This document shows, piece by piece, positions 45,381 through 57,151 of a DNA stretch of 64,000 bases. A program made the position numbers and the translations under genes. Each line of letters starts with the position of its first letter. Within the stretch, counting starts at the first letter, position 1. The DNA is from Bordetella genomosp. 10 (GTDB lineage: Bacteria > Pseudomonadota > Gammaproteobacteria > Burkholderiales > Burkholderiaceae_B), in the NCBI RefSeq assembly GCF_002261225.1, contig NZ_NEVM01000005.1:2046001-2110000 (forward strand), in the 5' to 3' direction. The notes under the pieces were generated by a model. That model was not told where the DNA came from. It saw nothing but the letters and a program-made list of their open reading frames with translations, and ran no database searches.

Positions 45381-46970
45381 ATGAAAATCGAAACCGCCCT
45401 GCTCTCGGTCTCCGACAAGACCGGTATTGTTGAATTCGCCCGCGCCCTCGCCACGCGCGGCGTGCGCCTGCTGTCCACGGGAGGCACGGCGAAGCTGCTG
45501 GCCGAAGCCGGCCTGGCCGTGACCGAAGTGGCAGCCCACACCGGCTCGCCGGAAATCCTCGACGGCCGCGTCAAGACGCTCCATCCGAAGATCCACGGCG
45601 GCCTGCTGGCGCGCCGCGACAGCGCGGAGCACCTGGACACCATCGCCGCGCACGGCATCGACCGCATCGACATGCTGGTGGTCAACCTCTACCCCTTCCG
45701 CGAAACGGTGGCCAAGCCCGACTGCACCTTCGCCGACGCGGTGGAGAACATCGACATCGGCGGCCCGGCGATGCTGCGCGCGGCCGCCAAGAACCACGGC
45801 ACCGAGGCCGGCGGCGTGACGGTGGTGATCGACCCCGCCGATTACCCGCGCGTGCTGGCCGAACTGGACGCCACGGGCGCCACTTCCTACCCCCTGCGCC
45901 TGAACCTGGCGACCAAGGTCTACGCCCACACCGCCGCCTACGACGGCGCCATCGCCGCCTACCTGAGCAGCCTGGCCGACGCCGCGCCGGCCCAGGACGC
46001 CACGCCGGCGCGCAAGGAATGGCCCGACACCCTGACCATCCAGGTCAAGCAGGAACAGGCCCTGCGCTACGGCGAGAACCCGCACCAGTCGGCGGCCTTC
46101 TACGTCGACCCGCAGCGCCAGGCCGGCCTGCTGGGCAACTACCGCCAATTGCAGGGCAAGGAGCTGTCCTACAACAACATCGCCGACGCCGATGCCGCCT
46201 GGGAATGCGTGCGCAGCTTCGACAGCGCCGCCTGCGTCATCGTCAAGCATGCCAATCCCTGCGGCGTGGCCGTGGCGGGGCATGCGCTGGACGCCTACCG
46301 GCAAGCCTTCAAGACCGACCCCACGTCGGCCTTCGGCGGCATCATCGCCTTCAACCGTCCGGTCGATCTCGCCACGGCGGAAGCCGTCAGCGAGCAATTC
46401 CTGGAAGTGCTGCTGGCCCCCGCCTACGACGGCGCGGCCCTCGCGCTGCTGGCCAAGAAGAAGAACGTGCGCGTGCTGGAAGTGCCGACCGGCGTCGGCC
46501 AGAACGCCTTCGACGTCAAGCGCGTGGGCGGCGGCTGGCTGGTGCAGTCGCCCGACACGGGCAGCCTGACCGAGGCGGACCTGAAGGTCGTCACCAGGAA
46601 GCAGCCCACGGAACAGCAACTGAAGGATCTGCTGTTCGCCTGGAAGGTGGCCAAGTACGTCAAGTCCAACGCCATCGTGTTCTGCGCCGACGGCATGACG
46701 CTGGGCGTCGGCGCCGGCCAGATGAGCCGCATCGATTCCGCGCGCATCGCCTCGATCAAGGCCGAGAACGCCGGCCTGTCGCTGCGGGGTTCGGCCGTGG
46801 CGTCGGACGCCTTCTTCCCGTTCCGCGACGGCCTGGACGTGGTCGTGGCGGCGGGCGCCGGCTGCGTCATCCAGCCCGGCGGCAGCGTGCGCGACGACGA
46901 AGTGATCGCCGCCGCGGACGAGCATGGCATCGCCATGGTGCTGACCGGCATGCGTCACTTCCGCCACTGA
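45381..46970 (+). CDS. purH: bifunctional AICAR formyltransferase/IMP cyclohydrolase
   Basis: The last two steps of IMP synthesis; 529 residues. The N-terminal IMP cyclohydrolase (1-200) shows '[21 protein letters not shown]' in part, '[15 protein letters not shown]', '[15 protein letters not shown]' and '[17 protein letters not shown]'. The C-terminal formyltransferase has '[20 protein letters not shown]', '[11 protein letters not shown]', and '[20 protein letters not shown]' near the end. Its TGA overlaps the ruvC ATG by one base. Confidence 0.97.
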   Translation: MKIETALLSVSDKTGIVEFARALATRGVRLLSTGGTAKLLAEAGLAVTEVAAHTGSPEILDGRVKTLHPKIHGGLLARRDSAEHLDTIAAHGIDRIDMLVVNLYPFRETVAKPDCTFADAVENIDIGGPAMLRAAAKNHGTEAGGVTVVIDPADYPRVLAELDATGATSYPLRLNLATKVYAHTAAYDGAIAAYLSSLADAAPAQDATPARKEWPDTLTIQVKQEQALRYGENPHQSAAFYVDPQRQAGLLGNYRQLQGKELSYNNIADADAAWECVRSFDSAACVIVKHANPCGVAVAGHALDAYRQAFKTDPTSAFGGIIAFNRPVDLATAEAVSEQFLEVLLAPAYDGAALALLAKKKNVRVLEVPTGVGQNAFDVKRVGGGWLVQSPDTGSLTEADLKVVTRKQPTEQQLKDLLFAWKVAKYVKSNAIVFCADGMTLGVGAGQMSRIDSARIASIKAENAGLSLRGSAVASDAFFPFRDGLDVVVAAGAGCVIQPGGSVRDDEVIAAADEHGIAMVLTGMRHFRH

Positions 46971-47515
46971 TGCGCATCCTCGGTGTCGATCCCGGCCTGC
47001 GCCGCACCGGCTTCGGCGTCATCGACACCGACGGCGCGCGCCTGCGCTATGTCGCCAGCGGCACCATCGTCGTGCCGCCGGCGGCCGCGCTGGCGCAGCG
47101 CCTGAAGGTCATCCTCGACAACCTGCGCGAGGTCGTGCGGGACACGCGGCCCGACGTGGCCGCGCTGGAAATCGTCTTTCTCAATACCAATCCCACCTCC
47201 ACCCTGCTGCTGGGGCAGGCGCGCGGGGCGGCGCTGTGCGCGCTGGCGGACTGCGGCCTGGACGTGCACGAGTACACCGCCTTGCAGATCAAGAAATCGG
47301 TGGTGGGCACCGGCCGCGCGGCCAAGGAACAGGTGCAGGCGATGGTGCGGCACCTGCTGTCGCTCGACGGCCTGCCCGCGCCCGACTCCGCCGACGCGCT
47401 GGCCTGCGCCATTTCGCACGCCCACGTCGGCCCGCTGGCCGACCGTCTCTTATTGATGAGCAAGAAAAGCAAAGGCAGCCGCGCGCGGTTGCGCGGCGGC
47501 CGGCTGACGATCTGA
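46970..47515 (+). CDS. ruvC: Holliday junction resolvase RuvC
   Basis: A 181-residue endonuclease that cuts Holliday junctions bound by RuvAB. '[19 protein letters not shown]' carries the first Asp, '[23 protein letters not shown]' the Glu, and '[16 protein letters not shown]' the C-terminal acidic pair. It starts at the A shared with the purH stop (TGATG). Normally ruvA follows; here a tnpB element and an Rsb-type remnant separate them. Confidence 0.96.
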   Translation: MRILGVDPGLRRTGFGVIDTDGARLRYVASGTIVVPPAAALAQRLKVILDNLREVVRDTRPDVAALEIVFLNTNPTSTLLLGQARGAALCALADCGLDVHEYTALQIKKSVVGTGRAAKEQVQAMVRHLLSLDGLPAPDSADALACAISHAHVGPLADRLLLMSKKSKGSRARLRGGRLTI

Positions 47516-47606
47516 AGTGTCCCGCCGGCGCGCGCATACAACGAACAAGCCCCTCCCCCACGGCGTGGATAGAACTACAGGTTGCGGAATCGAACAGCAA
47601 GGGCCT

Positions 47607-47760
47607 GTTGACATCCTCCCACGTCTAAAGACGGAGGATTCCTACGGCGCTCATTGCAGGCATCGCGCCCGAACAAGCCGCTTCGGTGGGTTCCTGCTTT
47701 ACCGAGGCTGCACGCATGGCCTTTGCAGGCTTTGCGTGGCTGACATCCTCTCCACAGGCT
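47607..47760 (-). ncRNA. putative omega RNA (right-end guide RNA) of TnpB
   Basis: TnpB guide RNAs are known to come from the 3' end of tnpB plus the right end, with the guide just outside the element. The tnpB stop (TAG, 47627-47625) sits in the loop of the right-end hairpin, so coding and scaffold overlap. The guide would begin at 47606 and read AGGCCCTTGCTGTTCG on the minus strand. The scaffold also holds a near-copy of the right-end motif (GAGGATGTCAGC, 47740-47751). The 5' boundary is a guess. Confidence 0.55.
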
Positions 47761-48977
47761 AGCCGGGCGTGTCCCGCCCTTAAAACATTGATGGCGCCGA
47801 CCTCATCGGCATTGGCTTCGTGACCGCATTGCACGCACTTGAACTGCGATTGCGTCTTGCGGTTGTCCGCCGATACATGGCCGCAACATGGGCAGGTTCG
47901 GCTGGTGTTTTGCGGCGGCACGGCAATGAGTATCCCGCCATTCCAGGCCAGTTTGTATTCCAGTTGCCGCCTGAACTCGAACCAGCCCTGAGCCAGGATG
48001 GCTTTGTTCAGTCCCGATTTGGCCTTGACGTTCCTGCCCGGAGCCTCTGCCGTGCCGGCGGCCGATCTGGACATGTTCTTAACCTGCAAGTCCTCGATGC
48101 ACACCATCGCGTGGTTTTGGCTGATCGTGGTCGTGGCCTTGTGCAGGTAATCTTTGCGGCAGTTGGCAATCCGCGTGTGTATAGATCGAACCTTCCTTTT
48201 GGCTTTGTGCCAGTTCTTGCTGAACTTCTGTTTTCGGCTCATGGCTCGCTGGTAGCGGCGCAGGCGGATTTCGTGCTGTTTGAAGCTCGCCAGCGGTTCC
48301 AGAAACGTACCGTCCGAGAACGTAGCTAAGTGAGTAACACCCATATCGATGCCGATGGCCGATGTGGCCCGCGGCACAGCTTGCACCATTTCGCGCTCTG
48401 TCTGAATGCTCACAAACCATTTGCCGCCCGATCGGCTCACCGTAGCATTGCAGGGCTTGCCCAGAACCGCCCGGGACAAACGCAAGCGCATCCAGCCCAG
48501 CTTGGGCAGGAAGATTCGGTGATTGGTCTCGTCGAGTTTGAATTGCTTGGCGTCGGGATAGCGAAAGCTCTCCCTGAGGCCTTTCTTCTTGAAGCATGGA
48601 AAGGCTGCCCGCCGGGCAAAGAAATTCTTGTACCCCCGCTCCAGGTCCTTGAGCGCATGTTGCAACGGATGCACAGGCGCATCCTTGAGCCACGGGGTTT
48701 CGGTTCCATTGCGCCAAGCCGTCAGGTGCCTTGCCATCGCCACATAGCCGATGAATTTGCCGCCCGCTTCGTAGTTGGCTTTTTGCAGCGCCAGCGCCCT
48801 GTTGAACACGAACCGGCACGCGCCAGCGAAGCGGCGCATCTGGCTCGCTTGCTGACCGTTGGGACGCAGTTCGTATTTGAAGGCTTGGAGGCGTTGCACA
48901 GGCACAGCATGGTTTGGTCCATGAGTAGCGACAACATTCGTCGCGGCAGACATTGCGTATTCCTTATGCAGGTTCAT
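47625..48977 (-). CDS. tnpB: RNA-guided endonuclease TnpB (OrfB)
   Basis: A 450-residue TnpB with all nuclease residues: RuvC-I Asp211 ('AIGIDMGVTHLATF'), RuvC-II Glu295 ('MVCIEDLQVKNM') and RuvC-III Asp391 ('EANADEVGAINVL'), plus a zinc ribbon (Cys362, 365, 381, 384). The N-terminal WED/REC part starts 'QRLQAFKYELRPNGQQASQM'. ATG 48977 or ATG 48953 could start it. TnpB nucleases cut DNA next to a TAM using the element's right-end RNA and favour element retention. The frame looks full-length and undamaged, so it may be active. Confidence 0.92.
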   Translation of the reverse strand: MNLHKEYAMSAATNVVATHGPNHAVPVQRLQAFKYELRPNGQQASQMRRFAGACRFVFNRALALQKANYEAGGKFIGYVAMARHLTAWRNGTETPWLKDAPVHPLQHALKDLERGYKNFFARRAAFPCFKKKGLRESFRYPDAKQFKLDETNHRIFLPKLGWMRLRLSRAVLGKPCNATVSRSGGKWFVSIQTEREMVQAVPRATSAIGIDMGVTHLATFSDGTFLEPLASFKQHEIRLRRYQRAMSRKQKFSKNWHKAKRKVRSIHTRIANCRKDYLHKATTTISQNHAMVCIEDLQVKNMSRSAAGTAEAPGRNVKAKSGLNKAILAQGWFEFRRQLEYKLAWNGGILIAVPPQNTSRTCPCCGHVSADNRKTQSQFKCVQCGHEANADEVGAINVLRAGHARLACGEDVSHAKPAKAMRAASVKQEPTEAACSGAMPAMSAVGILRL

Positions 48978-48990
48978 TTTGTCTGTGTAA

Positions 48991-49436
48991 CCCGCGCCGC
49001 CTCAATGTATTCACCGCAGAGATATTGAACGACCTACGGCCTATCTTCGCAAGGTTCGCGCTGCCCATGCCGCACTGAAATCGACCCGCGGCGCGGTGAT
49101 GGCGGTGGCGGTCATCCGGCCCGTCCTCGGCAGTTTCGAATTCGCCGGCATCGGTAATATTTCCACGGTGTTGATCACGCCGGACGAGCTGCGCCGCCTG
49201 CCCTCGACCGACGGCACGGTGGGCTACAGCGTCCGCACCATACGAGAACAATCCTATCCCTGGGTCCCGGGTTCGATCCTTGCTTTGAGCACGGACGGCC
49301 TGTCCACGCGCTGGAACCTGGCCGCGCACCCGGGCTTGCATCGGCGCCATCCGGCGCTGATCGCCGGCGTCATACACCGCGATTTTTCCCGCACCAACGA
49401 CGATGCCACCATCGTGGTCGTGAAGGATGAACAAGC

Positions 49437-49440
<4 letters not shown>
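48991..49440 (+). pseudogene. 3' remnant of RsbX/SpoIIE-type PP2C phosphatase gene
   Basis: The frame is open from just after the tnpB element and encodes the C-terminal half of a PP2C-type phosphatase: 'RAAHAALKSTRGAVMAVAVI', 'FEFAGIGNISTVLI', 'LALSTDGLSTRWNLAAHPGL' and 'RDFSRTNDDATIVVV', with late metal-binding Asp residues kept. The first half and any start are missing; an in-frame TAA (48988-48990) lies at the element junction. A short product from GTG 49096 is conceivable. Its TGA overlaps the kinase ATG (ATGA), the original operon coupling. Such phosphatases belong to RsbR-S-T-X partner-switching modules. Confidence 0.8.
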
Positions 49441-51122
<1,682 letters not shown>

Positions 51123-51243
51123 GCGCGCGCCCCGCGCATCCGCCCGTCCGCCCATCCACGGCCGGCAACGGTAGAATGCTCGCCTGACGACGGCGGCCCG
51201 CGTCCGCCGGCCGCTCCTCCCCTACTCGCACGCTATCCGCAAC

Positions 51244-51816
51244 ATGATCGGAAGACTCACCGGCACCCTGGTCGAAAAAACACCCCCGACGATCTGCGTC
51301 GACGTCAACGGCGTCGGCTACGAGGTCGACGTGCCCATGAGCACGCTGTACGCGCTGCCCGAGCTGGGCGCGCGCGTCAGCCTGCATACCCACCTGGCCG
51401 TGCGCGAGGACGCGCACCTGCTGTACGGTTTCGCCAGCACGGCCGAACGCGCCGCCTTCCGCCAGTTGATCAAGGTCAGCGGCATCGGCGCCCGCACCGC
51501 GCTGGCGGTGCTGTCGGGCCTGTCGGTGGCGGATCTCGCGCAGGCCGTCACGCTGCAGGAATCGGGCCGGCTGACGCGCGTGCCGGGCATCGGCAAGAAG
51601 ACCGCCGAGCGCCTGCTGCTGGAATTGCGCGGCAAGCTGGGCGCCGACATCGGCGTGAGCCCGCAACAGGCGCCGGACAGCCAGTCGGACGTGCTCAACG
51701 CCTTGCTGGCGCTGGGTTATTCGGAGAAGGAATCGCTGTCCGCGCTCAAGGGCCTGCCGGCGGGCGTGGACGTGTCGGAAGGGATACGGCTGGCGTTGAA
51801 GGCGCTGGTTCGTTAA
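51244..51816 (+). CDS. ruvA: Holliday junction branch migration protein RuvA
   Basis: A 190-residue junction-binding subunit. '[20 protein letters not shown]' then GVGYEVDVP is domain I, '[23 protein letters not shown]' and '[22 protein letters not shown]' in part are the two helix-hairpin-helix motifs, and the C-terminal domain ('[14 protein letters not shown]') contacts RuvB. It is separated from ruvC by 3.7 kb and from ruvB by two opposite-strand genes, so ruvCAB is not one operon here. The stop codon lies in a 14-bp tandem duplication. Confidence 0.96.
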   Translation: MIGRLTGTLVEKTPPTICVDVNGVGYEVDVPMSTLYALPELGARVSLHTHLAVREDAHLLYGFASTAERAAFRQLIKVSGIGARTALAVLSGLSVADLAQAVTLQESGRLTRVPGIGKKTAERLLLELRGKLGADIGVSPQQAPDSQSDVLNALLALGYSEKESLSALKGLPAGVDVSEGIRLALKALVR

Positions 51817-51831
51817 TGCTGGTTCGTTAAT
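51804..51831 (+). repeat. 14-bp perfect tandem duplication across the ruvA stop
   Basis: GCTGGTTCGTTAAT occurs twice in direct tandem (51804-51817 and 51818-51831). The first copy holds the last codons and TAA of ruvA; the second repeats the same end out of use. It looks like a recent slippage event. Confidence 0.85.
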
Positions 51832-51890
51832 CGGCGCTGGCAGGGATACGCTTCGCTGCCGGACTACCCTGCCCGGACGGGAAAACCGCC

Positions 51891-52823
51891 CTAGAAATAC
51901 ACGCCCGCGTGGCGGCCGAGATAGCCCGGCGCCACGGCGTCCAGCGAGGCCGGCACCACCCCCAGTTCGGGCGCCATGGGGCCCGACGCCACATTGTCCA
52001 CGCGCAGGCTGTCGAGGTTGTCGGGCGTCATCAGCGGCGTTCCGGGCAGCATGGCCAGCAGGCCCGCCTGCAGGCGCCCCAGGCCGTCCGGCACCCGGCA
52101 CACGAGGCGCGGATGGCCGCTCCAGCGCGCGCACAGGCCCGCGACTTCGCCCAGCGTGTAGACCTGCGGACCGGCCAGCTCGTAGGTCTTGCCCGCGGCG
52201 TGCGGGTTGGCGATCATGGCCGCGATGGCGGCGGCCACGTCCGCCACGTGCACCGGCTGCACGCGCGCTTCGGCGCCGGCCAGCGGCAGCACCGGAAAGC
52301 GGCGCGCCAGGCGCGCGAACAGGTTCGTGAAGTTATCGTCGGCGCCGAAGATGATGGACGGCCGCACCAGCGTCCAGGCGGGTTCGGCGGCATCGGCCCA
52401 GGCCTGGCGCACCGCGGCCTCGCCGTCGCCCTTGGAACGCAGGTACATGCTGGGCCCGGCGCTGTCGGCGCCCAGCGCGCTCATCTGCACGAAACGCCGC
52501 ACGCCATGGCGGCGGCAACTGGCGGCGACGCGCTGCGGCAAGGTGACGTGGGCGCGGGCGAAGGCGGCGCCGTAAGGCTTGCCGCGATCGCCGTGCAGGA
52601 TGCCGACCAGGTTGACCACGGCGTCGCAGCCCTCCACCAGGCGGTCCAGGGTGGCGTCGTCGTGGATGTCGGCCTGGAACAGCGTGACCGTCGGCAGCAC
52701 CAGCAGGTCGCGGCCGTGCGCGTAGCCGCGCGTCGGAACCCGCACCGAGTGCCCGGCCTTGGCCAGCGCCGCCGCCAGGTGACGGCCCACGAAACCTGTA
52801 CCGCCCAGAATGAGGATACGCAT
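51891..52823 (-). CDS. complex I NDUFA9-like NAD(P)-binding epimerase family protein
   Basis: A 310-residue atypical SDR. 'MRILILGGTGFVGRHLAAAL' binds NAD(P), 'GCDAVVNLVGILHGDRGKPY' and 'RRFVQMSALGADSAGPSMYLRSKG' in part are the family's YxxxK region (MYLRSKG), and 'TLVRPSIIFGADDNFTNLFARL' follows. This pattern matches the NDUFA9/ubiquinone-associated epimerase-like family found in betaproteobacteria. Its substrate is unknown. ATG 52823 has GGAG at suitable distance. It lies between ruvA and ruvB on the opposite strand. Confidence 0.9.
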   Translation of the reverse strand: MRILILGGTGFVGRHLAAALAKAGHSVRVPTRGYAHGRDLLVLPTVTLFQADIHDDATLDRLVEGCDAVVNLVGILHGDRGKPYGAAFARAHVTLPQRVAASCRRHGVRRFVQMSALGADSAGPSMYLRSKGDGEAAVRQAWADAAEPAWTLVRPSIIFGADDNFTNLFARLARRFPVLPLAGAEARVQPVHVADVAAAIAAMIANPHAAGKTYELAGPQVYTLGEVAGLCARWSGHPRLVCRVPDGLGRLQAGLLAMLPGTPLMTPDNLDSLRVDNVASGPMAPELGVVPASLDAVAPGYLGRHAGVYF

Positions 52824-52887
52824 CTTTGCTCCGCCAGAGTACGCCAATCCGCACAGCATACGACAGCAAGGCCGGCGTACGGCGCGT

Positions 52888-53856
52888 TCAGCCCGCCAGG
52901 TAGCCGCCGTAGGCCTTCAGGTCGACGTTGCCGCCGCTGATGATGACGCCGACGCGGGCGCCGGCGGCGACGGGATGCACCTTTTGCAGCACCGCGGCGG
53001 CGCCCAGGCAGCCCGTCGGCTCGACGACCATCTTCATGCGCTCGGCGAAGAACTTCATGGTCGACACCAACTGGGCATCGCTGACCGTCAGGATGTCCTT
53101 AACCTTGTCCTGGATAATGGGAAACGTCAAGTCGCCCAGAAAGGGGGTCAAGGCGCCGTCGGCGATGGACTTGGGCGGCTGGATCGCGACGATCTTGCCC
53201 GCCCGCAGGGATTGCTGGCCGTCGTTGCCCGCCTCGGGCTCGACGCCGTACACCTGGCAGGACGGGCTCAGGGCCGCCGCCGACAGCGCGGAGCCGGACA
53301 GCAGGCCGCCGCCGCCGAGGCAGACGAACAGGTAGTCCAGTTGCCCCACGTCCTCGAACAATTCCTTGGCGGCGGTGCCCTGACCGGCGATGACGTCGGC
53401 ATGGTCGTAGGGCGGGATCAGGGTCGCGCCGGTCTCGGCCTGCATGCGCCGGGCCACGGCCTCGCGGTCTTCCTTGTAGCGGTCGTAGGTGACGACCGTG
53501 CCGCCGTAGCCCTCGGTGGCGGCGCGCTTGGCCGCCGGCGCGTCCAGCGGCATGATGATGGTGGCCTTCACGCCTTGCAGCCTGGACGCCAGGGCGATCG
53601 CCTGGGCGTGGTTGCCGGAGGAGAAGGTCAGCACGCCCCTGGCGCGCTGCTCGGGCGTCAGCCTGGCGATGGCGTTGTAGCCGCCGCGGAACTTGAAGGC
53701 GCCCATGCGCTGGTAGTTCTCGCATTTGAAGAACAGCTTGGCTCCGGCGATGGCGTCCGCGGTGGAGGACGTCAGCACCGGCGTGCGGTGGGCGACTCCC
53801 TGGAGCCGCTCGCTGGCGGCAACGACGTCATCATAGGTGGGCAAAGCGGTCGACAT
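52888..53856 (-). CDS. threonine/serine dehydratase-like PLP enzyme
   Basis: A 322-residue fold-type II PLP enzyme that would deaminate Thr to 2-oxobutanoate or Ser to pyruvate (or act as serine racemase). 'YQRMGAFKFRGGYNAIARL' has the PLP Lys, 'LTFSSGNHAQAIALASRLQG' in part is the Asn loop, and 'VCLGGGGLLSGSALS' holds the phosphate. It lacks the C-terminal ACT domain of biosynthetic IlvA, so it is likely catabolic and not Ile-inhibited. ATG 53856 (MSTALPTYDD) is the family-like start. The same strand continues to the epimerase gene. Confidence 0.92.
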   Translation of the reverse strand: MSTALPTYDDVVAASERLQGVAHRTPVLTSSTADAIAGAKLFFKCENYQRMGAFKFRGGYNAIARLTPEQRARGVLTFSSGNHAQAIALASRLQGVKATIIMPLDAPAAKRAATEGYGGTVVTYDRYKEDREAVARRMQAETGATLIPPYDHADVIAGQGTAAKELFEDVGQLDYLFVCLGGGGLLSGSALSAAALSPSCQVYGVEPEAGNDGQQSLRAGKIVAIQPPKSIADGALTPFLGDLTFPIIQDKVKDILTVSDAQLVSTMKFFAERMKMVVEPTGCLGAAAVLQKVHPVAAGARVGVIISGGNVDLKAYGGYLAG

Positions 53857-54056
53857 GGCGATTCCTGGATAAGAACAATGGCGGCATGCGCGCCGGCGGC
53901 GACGGCGGCGGCCGGGCAACGCGCGGAAGGGCCCCGTGGAATCCGCGGCGGCAAGGCCGCCGGGCGGCGCGGGGACACGGCATGATAGTCCACCCGGGGC
54001 GTCTCCGGTAACGCCCCCTGGTGGTACGATTGGACGGCTTTCCACCTGCTCGAACC

Positions 54057-55124
54057 ATGGCCATCCAGTCCGATTCCCTCAGCTCCCGTCCCGACGCCGC
54101 CCGCCTGGTCGCGCCGCAGCCCGTCTCGCCCAACGAGGAGTCGGTCGAACGCGCCCTGCGTCCCAAGATCCTGCGGGAATATGTCGGCCAGGCGCGGGCG
54201 CGCGAGCAACTGGAAATCTTCATCGCCGCCGCCCGCCAGCGCGGCGAGGCGCTGGACCACGTGCTCCTGTTCGGCCCGCCCGGCCTGGGCAAGACCACGC
54301 TGGCCCACATCATCGCGCACGAAATGGGCGTGCAGTTGCGCCAGACCTCGGGCCCGGTGCTGGAACGCCCGGGCGACCTGGCGGCGCTGCTGACCAACCT
54401 GGAAAAGAACGACGTCCTGTTCATCGACGAAATCCATCGCCTGTCGCCGGTGGTCGAGGAAATCCTCTACCCCGCGCTGGAGGATTTCCAGATCGACATC
54501 CTGATCGGCGAAGGGCCGGCCGCGCGCAGCGTCAAGCTGGACCTGCAGCCCTTCACCCTGGTCGGCGCCACCACGCGCGCCGGCATGCTGACCAATCCGC
54601 TGCGCGACCGCTTCGGCATCGTGTCGCGCCTGGAGTTCTACAACGCCGAGGACCTGGCCCACATCGTCACGCGCAGCGCATCCTTGCTGCAGGCCACCAT
54701 CACGGCCGACGGCGCCAGCGAAGTGGCGCGCCGCGCGCGCGGCACCCCCCGTATCGCCAACCGCCTGCTGCGCCGCGTGCGCGACTATGCGGAGGTGAAG
54801 GCCAAGGGCGTCATCGACGGCACGGTGGCGGGCAGCGCCCTGTCGATGCTGGAGGTCGACCCGCAGGGCCTGGACCTGATGGACCGCAAATTGCTCGAGG
54901 CCATCGTGCACAAGTTCGACGGCGGCCCCGTGGGCGTCGACAGCCTGGCCGCCGCGATCGGCGAGGAACGCGACACCATCGAGGACGTGATCGAGCCCTA
55001 CCTGATCCAGCACGGCTACCTGCAACGCACCCCGCGCGGCCGCATGGCCACGCAGACCACCTGGCGGCACCTGGGCCTGACGCCGCCCGCCGGCGCCACC
55101 GCCGCGACCGGCGATCTTTTCTAG
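54057..55124 (+). CDS. ruvB: Holliday junction branch migration helicase RuvB
   Basis: A 355-residue AAA+ motor. Walker A '[20 protein letters not shown]', Walker B '[20 protein letters not shown]', sensor 1 '[20 protein letters not shown]', and the C-terminal winged helix '[20 protein letters not shown]'. It drives branch migration with RuvA. ATG 54057 ([10 protein letters not shown]) is the family start. It stands alone on the plus strand between the dehydratase and recQ genes. Confidence 0.97.
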   Translation: MAIQSDSLSSRPDAARLVAPQPVSPNEESVERALRPKILREYVGQARAREQLEIFIAAARQRGEALDHVLLFGPPGLGKTTLAHIIAHEMGVQLRQTSGPVLERPGDLAALLTNLEKNDVLFIDEIHRLSPVVEEILYPALEDFQIDILIGEGPAARSVKLDLQPFTLVGATTRAGMLTNPLRDRFGIVSRLEFYNAEDLAHIVTRSASLLQATITADGASEVARRARGTPRIANRLLRRVRDYAEVKAKGVIDGTVAGSALSMLEVDPQGLDLMDRKLLEAIVHKFDGGPVGVDSLAAAIGEERDTIEDVIEPYLIQHGYLQRTPRGRMATQTTWRHLGLTPPAGATAATGDLF

Positions 55125-55125
55125 A

Positions 55126-55167
55126 AGATACGGCTGCCAGATACGGCTGCCGTCAGACACGGCTGCC
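55126..55167 (+). repeat. three 13-bp direct repeats between ruvB and recQ
   Basis: agatacggctgcc at 55126-55138 and 55139-55151, then agacacggctgcc at 55155-55167. It fills the 48-bp gap between the convergent ruvB and recQ genes. No terminator is seen there. Confidence 0.8.
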
Positions 55168-55172
55168 GGCGG

Positions 55173-56996
<1,824 letters not shown>

Positions 56997-57151
56997 GGGA
57001 AAAAGCCGGGAGCATCATGAGGGGCATTCTAATGGATGCGCGGGGCGGCGGTTCCGGCGTTACGCAAAAACATCCGCCCCCCGGGACGGCGGAGTCCGGG
57101 GCGCCCACGCCGCGGCGGACGTCCGGAAATCCGGGGCCGGCCGCCGGCGCC

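Larger units (their letters stand above)
47607..48986 (-). mobile_element. IS1341-type (IS200/IS605 family) element with solo tnpB
   Basis: The right end is diagnostic: reading the minus strand, GAATCCTCCGTC-ttta-GACGTGGGAGG folds into the subterminal hairpin and the element ends ...GGATGTCAA(C) at 47607-47608. The left boundary is proposed at 48986/48987, where the flank reads GGTTAC (minus strand), a TTAC-like target. There is no Y1 transposase gene (tnpA) in the element, so mobility would need one in trans. The element lies between ruvC and the 3' remnant of a phosphatase gene. The left edge is less certain than the right. Confidence 0.75.

Noticed and set aside
47556..47581. tcccccacggcgtggatagaac, faintly like one type I-E CRISPR repeat
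   Set aside because: Only one degenerate copy, no spacing pattern and no cas genes nearby.
47736..47757. Second TGACATCCTC motif inside tnpB suggesting another element end
   Set aside because: Lies within the tnpB coding frame (GEDVSHA codons) and lacks the hairpin; treated as an internal near-repeat of the right-end motif.
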